Source of the DNA: Thermoplasmata archaeon
GTDB lineage: Archaea; Thermoplasmatota; Thermoplasmata; UBA184
Assembly (NCBI GenBank): GCA_030043505.1
Contig: JASHXN010000138.1
Coordinates: 1-9,889 of the forward strand
Length of the DNA stretch: 9,889 nt
Reading direction: 5' to 3'
Below are positions 1 to 9,605 of this stretch, in pieces (positions within the stretch are counted from its first letter, which is position 1; each line of letters opens with the position of its first letter). A program made the position numbers and the translations under genes. A model generated the notes under the pieces. It was not told the DNA's origin, did not search any database, and saw nothing but the letters and a program-made list of their open reading frames with translations.

Positions 1-396
1 GTGGGCCGGGACTTCGTCCGGGCGTACGCGAGGCTCGGGGCGGGCGTCGTGGACGCCGTCACCGCCGAAGGGTTCGAGGCGCGCTGGGTCGCGGCGCCGG
101 GCCTCGCCGAGGCGTACTGTCCGCTGTCGTCCCGGGGGGAGGTGCTCGAGGTGGACGGAGCGATCGCCGGCGCGGCCGCGCAGCACGCGACGTCGCGGGC
201 GCTGCTCCATCACGGCACGCTCTCCCTGTCGATCGACCGCGACCTCGTGGACCGGATCTTCGAGCTGCCGACGCCGGGCCCGTCGCGGAGACTCGGCGCG
301 GCCGTGCGTCTCCGCGAAACTCCGGGCTCGACCGCGATGGCGGAACGGCTGGCCGCCCGGCTGACGGCGCGGCTGGCGGCTAGCGGGTCGGGGTAG
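1..396 (+). CDS. Lipoate-protein ligase A / octanoyltransferase (LipM-like) family protein, 3' part only
   Basis: This is the C-terminal part (131 visible residues) of a BPL/LplA/LipB-fold protein; the 5' end lies outside the window, so the GTG at position 1 is an internal valine codon rather than a shown start. Seen: a segment VLEVDGAIAGAAAQ (about residues 48-61) followed by LLHHGTLSLSID (68-79). These match the family pattern of a DGRKIAG-type loop followed by an HGS/T-L-L strand. Members attach lipoyl or octanoyl groups to E2 and glycine-cleavage H proteins in the cytoplasm. Two oddities: the lysine normally found in the DGRK loop, which contacts the acyl group, is absent (the loop reads DGAIAG), and a cysteine (C40, in EAYCPLS) sits about where LipM octanoyltransferases carry their nucleophile. 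The exact activity is therefore open. Its 3' end overlaps the convergent amidohydrolase gene by 17 bp. Confidence 0.72.
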   Translation: MGRDFVRAYARLGAGVVDAVTAEGFEARWVAAPGLAEAYCPLSSRGEVLEVDGAIAGAAAQHATSRALLHHGTLSLSIDRDLVDRIFELPTPGPSRRLGAAVRLRETPGSTAMAERLAARLTARLAASGSG

Positions 397-1696
397 GCCA
401 GAGCTGTTCCGCAGCCGCCTCGGCGTCGCCGCGGAGCTTCGCCCAGTCGGCCCGGACGAGGCGTCGGCCGCGCACGACGGGCTGTCCTTCCACGAAGACG
501 GCGTCGATCGCCTCGTCCGCCGCGGCGTAGGCGAGGTGGGAGACGATCGCTTCCGGTCGCGCCGGCACCAGGCTCGGGTGGTCGAGCCGGACGAGCGAGA
601 AGTCGGCACGCTTGCCGACCTCGATCGAGCCGAGCTCCCCGTCCGCGCCGAGCAGCTTCGCTCCCTCGATCGTGGCGAGGTCGAGCAGCTCCTGGGCGGT
701 GAGCGCCGCCGCATCCCACCGCTGGTTCTTCTGGACGAGGCCGGCGACGTGCATCTCGCGGAGCATCGAGAGCGAATTGTTGCTCGCGACCGAGTCGGTC
801 CCGAGCCCGACTGTCGCGCCCGCCGCGCGGAGCTCGACGACCGGGGCGACGCCCCCGGAGGCGAGCTTCAGGTTCGAGCTCGCGCAGTGGGCGATCCCGA
901 CCCGCCGTCGTCCGAGCAGGGCGATCTCCTCGCCGGTGAGCCAGACGGCATGGGCGGCGACCTGCCGGGGCCCGAGGAAGCCGATCTCCTCCAGCCAGAT
1001 CGCCGGTCGGCGGCCGGTCTTCGCCTCGTGCTCGTGGACCTCCCGCCGGGTCTCCGAGAGATGGTAGTGGACGAGCGTCCCGTGCCGCTCGGCGAGCTCC
1101 CGCGCCCCGAGCCACGTCTCCCGCGAACAGACGTACACGCCCTGCGGGGCGACGAGAGGGCGAACGGTCGCGTGCGACGCCCACCGCTCGACGAATCCGC
1201 GAGCGTTCGCCAGCGGGGAGCCCTTCTGGGTCGTCTTGTCGTCGTCCAGCACCGCCCAGCCGAGGTACCCTCGGGCCCCGAGCGCCTCGGTCGCGCGGGC
1301 GACCGCGTCCTCGAAGTAGTAGAGGTCGAGGAACGACGTCGTCCCGCCGAGGAGCATCTCGGCGATGCCGGCGCGCGCGCCCACCTCGACGTCGGCCTCG
1401 GTCCGGCGGGCGTCGACCCGGAACAGGGCCTCCAGAAAGCCGCCGAGGTTGACGTCGTCCGCGAGCCCGCGGAGCGGCCCCATCGCGACGTGCGCGTGGG
1501 CGTTCACGAACCCCGGCACGACCGCGAGGTCGCGTCCGTCGATCACGTCGGCGCCGTCGCGCGGGGCGGCCGGGCCGACGTGGGTGAACCGTCCACCCTC
1601 GAAGCGCACGTCCGCGCGCACGACGCGACGCTGCGGGTCCTGGGTGACGACGAGCGCCCCGGTGACGACCGTCGCGGGCGGAGCGTCCGGCGGCAC
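380..1696 (-). CDS. Amidohydrolase: 5'-methylthioadenosine / S-adenosylhomocysteine / 5'-deoxyadenosine deaminase family
   Basis: A 438-residue, full-length cytoplasmic metal-dependent deaminase of the amidohydrolase superfamily (MtaD/DadD group). Members convert the adenine ring of methylthioadenosine, S-adenosylhomocysteine or 5'-deoxyadenosine to hypoxanthine and clear SAM by-products. Seen in order: an N-terminal beta segment (VVTGALVVTQD); the HxH metal pair H67/H69 in VNAHAHVAMGPLRG; H212 and E215 in HYHLSET (metal ligand and acid/base glutamate); H249 in AHAVWL; HCASSN around H270; the metal aspartate D301 in GTDSVASNNSL; and a C-terminal beta subdomain starting near GSIEVGKRADF (356-366). 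All expected catalytic residues are present. It starts with GTG only 7 bp after the stop of the upstream CorA-like gene, so it is probably the last gene of the gyrB transcript. I see no clear Shine-Dalgarno. Guanine or other aminohydrolase activity cannot be excluded from sequence alone. Confidence 0.88.
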   Translation of the reverse strand: MPPDAPPATVVTGALVVTQDPQRRVVRADVRFEGGRFTHVGPAAPRDGADVIDGRDLAVVPGFVNAHAHVAMGPLRGLADDVNLGGFLEALFRVDARRTEADVEVGARAGIAEMLLGGTTSFLDLYYFEDAVARATEALGARGYLGWAVLDDDKTTQKGSPLANARGFVERWASHATVRPLVAPQGVYVCSRETWLGARELAERHGTLVHYHLSETRREVHEHEAKTGRRPAIWLEEIGFLGPRQVAAHAVWLTGEEIALLGRRRVGIAHCASSNLKLASGGVAPVVELRAAGATVGLGTDSVASNNSLSMLREMHVAGLVQKNQRWDAAALTAQELLDLATIEGAKLLGADGELGSIEVGKRADFSLVRLDHPSLVPARPEAIVSHLAYAAADEAIDAVFVEGQPVVRGRRLVRADWAKLRGDAEAAAEQLWPTPTR

Positions 1697-1703
1697 GGGC
1701 GCG

Positions 1704-2603
1704 CTACGGACGTCGGTCGCTTAACCGTTCGTCGGCCGGCGCCGACGCCGCCCCGTCCGGACGGAGCTCCGGCAGGTCGGCGAGCCCCTCCGCGCTGCGG
1801 CGCTCGTAGCCGCCCCAGCCGGCCAGCATCTGCCGGATCCACGGGCGCGAGAAGACGACGACCGCCGGGACGACGGCGAGCGTGACGAGGATCCCGTCGA
1901 CCCACAGGCCCGGGACCCAGCCCGCGCTCGGCATGCCGAGAATGGTCGCGGCGGTGTTCGGGATCAGCACGACCGCGCTGATGAGCGCGAGCGCCAGCGC
2001 GACGTACGCGACGCCGAGCATCCGCACGTTGGAGGCGTTCGCGGTCGCGGAGATCCGGTTCGACGTCTGGCCGAGCGCGTTCGCCGCCTCCGCGAGGCGG
2101 TTCGCCTCGTGCGCGGTCCGCAGGCTGAGCAGGTCGCGCGCCGCCTGCTGGAGGCCGGCCGCCAGGTCGGCCGTCCGCGCGACGCCGCTGCCGAGCTCCG
2201 CTCGGGCCTCCGCGATCCCCGGAAAGCGCCCGCCGAGGGGGCCATCGAGCTCGGCGAGGAGGAGTTCGAGGCGGAACAGGTGCTTGCGGACCCGGGCGAG
2301 CTCCCGCTGCAGCGAGGCGAGCTCGCCGAGCGGCGCCGGTTCGACGGTCGCCTCCAACCCGTCCAACCGCTGGCCGAGCTCCTCCAACCGTTCGAGCAGC
2401 GAACGCGAAGCAGCCGCCAGCAGATCGATCAGGGGACGGCTCGCCTCCGGGGCGCTCGCGCGCGCCGGCAGGCTGCTCGGGCCCACGGCGGGGCCGAGGG
2501 GATGGACGCGACCGGGGGAGAGCCAGAGACCGTGCCAGACCGGCTTTCCGTCGCTCCCGAGGACCGCCAACGTGAGCAGGACGTGCCCGTCGTGGCTCAG
2601 CAC
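1704..2603 (-). CDS. CorA-like two-helix membrane protein with coiled-coil domain
   Basis: A 299-residue protein with an N-terminal domain that I do not recognise (1-55), a long helical region rich in Leu, Glu, Arg and Ala (about 57-190), and two transmembrane segments at the C-terminus (about 194-214 and 233-252). This is the architecture of CorA-type divalent cation channels. The end of the first membrane helix, VVLIPNTAATILGMP, resembles the CorA pore helix, which carries a proline and ends in the GMN motif. Here the motif reads G223-M224-P225, so the selectivity asparagine is missing. It may transport a different ion, or be a structural relative. Start: the only ATG/GTG/TTG in frame after the upstream stop is the GTG at 2603, 94 bp after gyrB. 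The in-frame sequence before it (2604-2714) is also open and reads like protein, so the true N-terminus is uncertain. It lies between gyrB and the amidohydrolase on one strand. Confidence 0.6.
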   Translation of the reverse strand: MLSHDGHVLLTLAVLGSDGKPVWHGLWLSPGRVHPLGPAVGPSSLPARASAPEASRPLIDLLAAASRSLLERLEELGQRLDGLEATVEPAPLGELASLQRELARVRKHLFRLELLLAELDGPLGGRFPGIAEARAELGSGVARTADLAAGLQQAARDLLSLRTAHEANRLAEAANALGQTSNRISATANASNVRMLGVAYVALALALISAVVLIPNTAATILGMPSAGWVPGLWVDGILVTLAVVPAVVVFSRPWIRQMLAGWGGYERRSAEGLADLPELRPDGAASAPADERLSDRRP

Positions 2604-2697
2604 CGGACGGCGCGGGGGTTCGGTGCCCGTTTGGCCGACGGCCCGGAGCGCCTCGGCGATCGAGGTCGGTTCGCTTGCGGACGTCGCCGGTCCCGTC

Positions 2698-5476
<2,779 letters not shown>

Positions 5477-5619
5477 CGCTCGCCGCCGTACCCGGTCGCC
5501 CGGTCCGGCGGTGAAAACGTCCTGACGTAGAAGGTCGACGGACGAACCGGAACTCGGGAGACGCCGAGGAACTCGCCCCTAAGCGCTAAGAGGCCGATAC
5601 CGGATTCTTGGCGATCGCG
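5477..5619. promoter_or_regulatory. Divergent promoter region between the membrane-protein gene and the grpE operon
   Basis: These 143 bp must hold promoters for both directions. No canonical TATA box is visible. For grpE the least G+C-rich elements are two copies of CTAAG (5579-5583 and 5586-5590), 30-41 bp before the ATG at 5620, about where a TATA element would sit for a nearly leaderless message. For the leftward gene, GTTTTC (minus strand, near 5512-5519) is the best AT-rich patch. I see no Shine-Dalgarno in front of grpE and no CIRCE-type repeat. Confidence 0.35.
5517..5528. repeat. Short palindrome in the divergent membrane-protein/grpE intergenic region
   Basis: ACGTC-CT-GACGT is a perfect 5+5 bp inverted repeat with a 2-bp centre. 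It is placed 41 bp before the ATG of the leftward membrane-protein gene and about 92 bp before grpE. It could be a regulator site for the leftward gene, but arms this short can occur by chance in G+C-rich DNA. Confidence 0.3.
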
Positions 5620-6177
5620 ATGGCGAGCGAGCCCAATCCCCCCGCGGCGGTCGAACCGCCGGAGCTTCCCGACCCCCCCGCGCCGAAGGAAGATTGGGAA
5701 TCGCGATTCAAGTATCTCCTCGCCGATTTCGAGAACTTTCGCCGTCGGGCTGCCAAGGACCGAGAGGCGACGACCCGACAAGCCCGAGGAGCCCTGCTGC
5801 GAGAGCTGCTCCCGCTGCTGGAAGCGTTCCAGGCGGCTCGCGGGGTCGCGGGGAAGCTCGGGCCGAACGATCCGCTCCGGCAGGGGCTCGAGCTGCTCGA
5901 CCGCGAGTGGGTCACGTTCCTGAAGCACGAGGGGGTCGAGGCGACCGCCGAGGTCGGGGCCCCGTTCCGCGCCGAGGAGGCCGAAGCCGTGGGGGAGGCA
6001 CCCGCGGGCCCGTCCACGCCCGAGGGAACGGTCGTCGAGGTCGTCCAGCAGGGCTACCGCTTCTTTGGCGGGCTGCTGCGGCCGGCGAAGGTCATCGTCG
6101 CCAAGCGGAGCGCCCCCGAGACCCGCCCCCCGGAAGCGCCCGCCGCACCCGACGCGGAACCGGAGGCCGGCGGATGA
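5620..6177 (+). CDS. grpE: GrpE nucleotide exchange factor
   Basis: A 185-residue cytoplasmic co-chaperone that exchanges ADP for ATP on DnaK (Hsp70). Seen: an acidic, proline-rich disordered N-terminus (1-24); a long helix with the family-typical LLADFENFRRRAAKDRE (33-49); a middle helical bundle (RELLPLLEAFQAA, then PLRQGLELLDREWVTFLKHEGVE); and the C-terminal beta-domain signature VVEVVQQGYRFFGGLLRPAK (138-157) followed by VIVAK. A proline-rich tail after it (169-185) is unusual. The ATG at 5620 is preferred; a TTG four codons earlier at 5608 is possible. It is the first gene of a rightward operon and its stop overlaps the HMG-CoA reductase start (ATGA at 6174-6177). No dnaK or dnaJ lies within the window, so it is detached from its usual partners, at least on this side. 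DnaK-system genes in archaea are thought to derive from bacteria. Confidence 0.95.
   Translation: MASEPNPPAAVEPPELPDPPAPKEDWESRFKYLLADFENFRRRAAKDREATTRQARGALLRELLPLLEAFQAARGVAGKLGPNDPLRQGLELLDREWVTFLKHEGVEATAEVGAPFRAEEAEAVGEAPAGPSTPEGTVVEVVQQGYRFFGGLLRPAKVIVAKRSAPETRPPEAPAAPDAEPEAGG
6162..6166 (+). promoter_or_regulatory. Shine-Dalgarno for HMG-CoA reductase, inside the end of grpE
   Basis: GGAGG, 7 bp before the ATG at 6174, lies within the last codons of grpE. It supports the ATG in the ATGA overlap as the reductase start. Most other starts in this window show no such motif. Confidence 0.5.
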
Positions 6178-7478
6178 GTCGGTCGTCCGAGGTCCCCGGC
6201 TTCTACCGCAAGTCGACCGCCGAACGGCGAGAGTTCCTCCGCACGTGGGCCGATCTCACTCCTGACGAACTGCGCGCGCTCGACTTCCCTCCGGGCGTCG
6301 ACCCCGCGGTCGTCGAACGGATGATCGAGAACGTCATCGGCGTGCTCCCCGTGCCCGTCGGGATCGCCACGAACTTCCGGATCAACGAACGCGAGTACCT
6401 CGTGCCGATGGCGATCGAGGAGCCGAGCGTCGTCGCCGCCGCCTCGAACTCCGCGAAGGTGGCGCGTGCCGCCGGGGGGTTCCACGCGCAGTCGACCGAG
6501 CCGGTCATGATCGGGCAGGTCCAGATCGTCGGGGTGAGCGATCCCGCCGCCGCCCGTCTCCGCATCCTCGGGGCGCGCGAGGCGTTGCTCGCCGCCGCGA
6601 ACGCGAAGGACCCCGTCCTCGTCAAGTTCGGCGGCGGGGCGAAGGAGCTTGAGGTCCGCCTCCTCGCCTCGGACCGGGGCCCGATGCTGATCGTCCACCT
6701 GCTGGTCGACGCCCGGGACGCCGGCGGGATGAACGCCGTCAACACGATGTGCGAAGCCCTCGCCCCGGAGCTGGCCCGCCTCGCCGGGGGTCGGGCCGTG
6801 CTGCGGATCATCTCCAACCTGGCGATCCACCGCCTGGCCCGGGCCCGGGCGACGTTCCCCGCGGAGCTGCTCGCGACCGAGACGGCGAAGGGCCCGGAGG
6901 TCGTCGAGGCGATCCTGGACGCCTACGCGTTCGCCGCCGCCGATCCGTTCCGCTGCGCCACCCACAACAAGGGGATCATGAACGGCGTCTCGGCGGTCGT
7001 CCTGGCGACGGGCAACGACTTCCGCGCGATCGAGAGCGGCGCGCACACCTACGCGGCGTGGCAGGCGGCGGGCGACGGCGCGGTCGTGCGTCCGCTCACG
7101 ACGTACGAGAAGGACAAGGACGGCAACCTCGTCGGAACGATCGAGCTGCCGGTCGCCGTCGGGCTCGTCGGGGGCGCGACGGCGGTCCACCCGACCGCGC
7201 GGGTGCTCGTCAAGGTGCTCGGCGTGAAGAGCGCGCGCGAGCTCGGCGAGGTGCTCGCGTCGGTCGGCCTCGCGCAGAACTTCGGGGCGCTGCGCGCCCT
7301 CGCGACCGAAGGGATCCAGCGGGGCCACATGCAGCTGCACGCCCGGAACTACGCGGTCACGGCCGGCGCGAAGCCGGACGAGATCGATGCCGTCGTCGAG
7401 CGGATGATCCGGGAGCGGACGATCCGCCTCGACCGCGCGCAGGCGATCGTCGCGGAGCTGCACGGCCGGGCCGGATGA
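6174..7478 (+). CDS. Hydroxymethylglutaryl-CoA reductase, class II
   Basis: A 434-residue NAD(P)H-dependent enzyme interconverting HMG-CoA and mevalonate. In an archaeon it should supply mevalonate for isoprenoid lipids. It is class II (bacterial, Pseudomonas mevalonii-like), not the class I form of most archaea. Seen: MAIEEPSVVAAASNSAKVAR (79-98) with catalytic E83; DAGGMNAVNTM (182-192) in the cofactor-binding domain; HNKGIMNG (264-271) with catalytic K266; GND with D282; and GHMQLHAR (384-391) with catalytic H385. These positions nearly match P. mevalonii numbering, and the full catalytic set Glu-Lys-Asp-His is intact. Length is typical of the class. The start is the ATG of the ATGA overlap with grpE, supported by a GGAGG 7 bp upstream; its own stop overlaps the pdxT start in the same way. 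Class II enzymes in Thermoplasmatales and Archaeoglobales are known as acquisitions from bacteria. Cofactor preference (NADH or NADPH) cannot be read reliably here. Confidence 0.96.
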   Translation: MSRSSEVPGFYRKSTAERREFLRTWADLTPDELRALDFPPGVDPAVVERMIENVIGVLPVPVGIATNFRINEREYLVPMAIEEPSVVAAASNSAKVARAAGGFHAQSTEPVMIGQVQIVGVSDPAAARLRILGAREALLAAANAKDPVLVKFGGGAKELEVRLLASDRGPMLIVHLLVDARDAGGMNAVNTMCEALAPELARLAGGRAVLRIISNLAIHRLARARATFPAELLATETAKGPEVVEAILDAYAFAAADPFRCATHNKGIMNGVSAVVLATGNDFRAIESGAHTYAAWQAAGDGAVVRPLTTYEKDKDGNLVGTIELPVAVGLVGGATAVHPTARVLVKVLGVKSARELGEVLASVGLAQNFGALRALATEGIQRGHMQLHARNYAVTAGAKPDEIDAVVERMIRERTIRLDRAQAIVAELHGRAG

Positions 7479-8059
7479 AGGTCGGCGTCCTCGCCCTGCA
7501 GGGCGACGTCCCCGAGCATCTCGCCGCCGTGGCGCGCCTGGACGGCGCCGCGCCGCCGGTCGCGGTCCGCTCCCCCCGGGAGCTCGCCGAGGTCGATGCG
7601 CTCTTCCTCCCGGGAGGGGAGTCGACCACGATCGCGCGCCTGCTGCAGGCCGGGGACCTCTGGAAGCCGCTCGCGGAGCGGATCGACGGCGGCCTACCGG
7701 TCCTCGCAACGTGCGCCGGTCTGATCCTGCTATCGGCCCGGCTCGAGCGCAGCCCGAGCGGGACCGACCCGCCGACGTTGGGCCGGCTCGACGTCACGGT
7801 CCGTCGCAACGACTACGGAGCCCAGCGGGAATCGTTCGAGGGCGACGTCGCGGTCGACGGGCTCGACGGCGGCCCTTACCCGGGAGTGTTCATCCGGGCC
7901 CCCCGCATCCTCGCGGTCGGGCCGAAGGCGACGCCGCTCGCGCGGCGGGGGCGCGAAGTGGTCGGGGTCCGCCAAGGGGCCGTGTGGGGCCTGACGTTCC
8001 ATCCGGAGCTCTCGGGCGACCCCCGGCTCCACCGCCTCTTTCTCGCGTCGGTCCGGTGA
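7475..8059 (+). CDS. pdxT: Pyridoxal 5'-phosphate synthase glutaminase subunit
   Basis: A 194-residue class I glutamine amidotransferase that hydrolyses glutamine and channels ammonia to PdxS in the DXP-independent route to vitamin B6 (PLP). Seen: VGVLALQGDVPEH (3-15), the family-typical N-terminus; LFLPGGESTT (43-52), carrying the oxyanion/glutamine-binding GGES; the nucleophile C80 in ATCAGL; RRNDYGAQRESFE (110-122), a PdxT signature; VFIRAP (138-143); and the His-Glu pair H176/E178 in TFHPELS. The catalytic triad is complete and the length is standard. It is the last gene of the grpE operon, with an ATGA overlap (7475-7478) to the reductase stop. pdxS is not in the window. The gene ends 12 bp before the convergent dph2 stop, so the transcripts of the two operons probably overlap. 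Confidence 0.96.
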   Translation: MKVGVLALQGDVPEHLAAVARLDGAAPPVAVRSPRELAEVDALFLPGGESTTIARLLQAGDLWKPLAERIDGGLPVLATCAGLILLSARLERSPSGTDPPTLGRLDVTVRRNDYGAQRESFEGDVAVDGLDGGPYPGVFIRAPRILAVGPKATPLARRGREVVGVRQGAVWGLTFHPELSGDPRLHRLFLASVR

Positions 8060-8071
8060 CCCCGTCGTCGC

Positions 8072-9106
8072 TCAGTGGTAGGTGTCGAACCGGTACGGTT
8101 CGAGCGGAAGCTCGCCGATCGCCATCAGGAACTCCGGGACCGTGAGCACCGGTTTCGGGTAGTTCGAACTGTCGTCGAGCGCGATGCGCGGGCACGCCGT
8201 GTTCACGAACGCGTCCACATCCCGGCCCACCAGGTCCGCCGGGTCGATCCGTTGCGCGAGGAGGATCTCCGCGTCCCGTCCCCGGGCGCGCGCGCGGGCC
8301 TGCAGCGTCAGGGCGGTCGGCGAGCGGTTCTGGCCGACGAGCGTCGACACGAGGATCCCCCAGCGGGCCGCGTCGCGGACCGAGGCGACGAGCAGTTGCC
8401 GCCGGCGCACCAGCGTCCCCCGGTCGAGCGGCGGCTCCAGCGACCCTTGGCGGGGATCGAGCGACCAGACCGGGCGGTCGACCGCGAAGGCGAGTCCCAG
8501 CGGGTGGAAGCGGCCCGTGCCCACGAACAGGAAGCCGTCGACGTCCGGCGCGACCTGCTCGGCGCCCGTGTAGTTGCAGCCGAGCGCCTGCCCGTCGTAG
8601 GCGAGGCGGCGGTCGCCGTGCCCGATCCGGGGCGCGAACCCCTCGCGGCGAAGCGCCGCCTCGAGCTCGGGCAGCAGGCCAAGGTGTTGGACCGACGCGA
8701 CCAGACCGAGCCGGTGCGGAACTCCGGCCGCCGCGACGGTGGCGGCCAGAGCCGCCGGATCCCCGGCGGGGTCCCGCATCTCGACGAAGAACGTGGACCG
8801 GACGCTCGGGACGTTCGGGATCGGGGCGTGTCCGAGGACCACCGCCAGGTCGGCGCGGGGCGCCTCGTCGGCGGACGGCGGGTCGCACGCCCCAAAGCAC
8901 GGTCGGCTCGCGAGATCCACCGGAGCACCGGACGCTTCCCGGAGTCGTCCGGCGAGCTCCGCCGCGTTGCGCACCAGTCCGGCCGGTACCTGGAGGATGA
9001 TCCGCCGCGGGTGCGCCTCCCGCACCGCGTCGAACAGCGCGTCGTCCAGCGCCGCGAACACGCGGTCCGACGCGCCGGGGGCTCCGGACCGAGCGGGTGT
9101 CGTCAT
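8072..9106 (-). CDS. dph2: 2-(3-amino-3-carboxypropyl)histidine synthase (diphthamide biosynthesis, Dph2)
   Basis: A 344-residue archaeal Dph2 homodimer-type enzyme. It uses a [4Fe-4S] cluster to split SAM at the C-gamma-S bond, transfers a 3-amino-3-carboxypropyl group to a histidine of elongation factor 2, and releases methylthioadenosine. Seen: IILQVPAGLVRNAAEL (36-51) in domain 1; PCFGACDPPSADEA (69-82), where C74 is the probable cluster ligand; LGCNYTGAEQV (175-185) with C177; a VGTGRFHPLGLA segment (195-206); DAFVNTACPRIALDD (298-312) with C305; and PVLTVPEFLMAIG near the end. One cysteine in each of three repeats is the Dph2 hallmark, and all are present; C70 is an additional cysteine close to C74. 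It starts at an ATG 25 bp after the Nudix gene stop, without an evident Shine-Dalgarno. With NAC upstream it forms a translation-related cluster. Confidence 0.95.
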   Translation of the reverse strand: MTTPARSGAPGASDRVFAALDDALFDAVREAHPRRIILQVPAGLVRNAAELAGRLREASGAPVDLASRPCFGACDPPSADEAPRADLAVVLGHAPIPNVPSVRSTFFVEMRDPAGDPAALAATVAAAGVPHRLGLVASVQHLGLLPELEAALRREGFAPRIGHGDRRLAYDGQALGCNYTGAEQVAPDVDGFLFVGTGRFHPLGLAFAVDRPVWSLDPRQGSLEPPLDRGTLVRRRQLLVASVRDAARWGILVSTLVGQNRSPTALTLQARARARGRDAEILLAQRIDPADLVGRDVDAFVNTACPRIALDDSSNYPKPVLTVPEFLMAIGELPLEPYRFDTYH

Positions 9107-9131
9107 CGTTGCCGACGAGCCGCGGGTCCCG

Positions 9132-9605
9132 CTAAAGGCTTCCCGGCTCGGCGGAGGAGGTCGCCTCGGTGCCTTCGGATCCCCGAAGCCGCTGGAGACG
9201 GCGGACCGCCTCGCGGTTGTCCGCGTAATGCAAGGCGCGGATCGCCGACGGGGCGTCGTACCACGCGAACGCTTCGTGCTCTGCGCTGAGCCGGGGGGTG
9301 AACTCGTGGCCCGGGTCGAGAGCGTAGGCGTGGAGGCGCCAGACGGCGCCCGCCGGGGACCGGAACTTCACCTCCCAGTCGAGCGACAGCAGCGGGCCGG
9401 TGTGGCGGAGGCCCGTCTCCTCCTCGACCTCCCGCCGTACGGCCGCCTCGAAGTCACGGTCCCCAGGGTCGACCTTTCCGCTCACCGGGGCCCAGATGCG
9501 CCCGCGGCTGGGGGGTCGCCGCAGCAGGAGCAGACGGAGCGGGACTCCCGTGTAGACGTACGCCTCGATGCACTCCTGGGAGACCGGACCCCGGGGTTCC
9601 CTCAT
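9132..9605 (-). CDS. Nudix hydrolase
   Basis: A 157-residue Nudix-fold pyrophosphohydrolase; members cleave nucleoside diphosphates linked to another group, such as Ap4A, (d)NTPs or dihydroneopterin triphosphate. Seen: beta strands with AYVYTGVPLRLLLLRR (15-30), then the Nudix box from G43 to L66, ending REVEEETGL (58-66). The box is 24 residues instead of the usual 23: one extra residue lies in the loop/helix part before R58, and the first box glutamate is an aspartate (D49). The metal-binding E62/E63 pair and R58-E59 are intact. After the box come SAEHEAFAW (107-115) and NREAVRRLQ (130-138), features shared with the Ap4A and NudB-type groups. Substrate cannot be assigned. Its ATG overlaps the NAC stop by 4 bp (9602-9605), so the two are translationally coupled. 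The C-terminal 15 residues are low-complexity and polar. Confidence 0.9.
   Translation of the reverse strand: MREPRGPVSQECIEAYVYTGVPLRLLLLRRPPSRGRIWAPVSGKVDPGDRDFEAAVRREVEEETGLRHTGPLLSLDWEVKFRSPAGAVWRLHAYALDPGHEFTPRLSAEHEAFAWYDAPSAIRALHYADNREAVRRLQRLRGSEGTEATSSAEPGSL

Noticed and set aside
5608..5619. TTG start for GrpE four codons before the ATG
   Set aside because: Possible but less likely; neither start has a Shine-Dalgarno, and ATG is the stronger codon.
5694..6173. N-terminal extension of HMG-CoA reductase from a TTG at 5694
   Set aside because: It would overlap grpE out of frame almost entirely; the ATG at 6174 has a GGAGG upstream and yields P. mevalonii-like numbering.
6054..7709. 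551-codon minus-strand frame opposite HMG-CoA reductase
   Set aside because: Shadow of the reductase and the pdxT start; no domain, extreme Arg content.
8075..9289. 404-codon plus-strand frame opposite dph2
   Set aside because: Shadow frame; dph2 has all three cluster cysteines and correct length on the minus strand.
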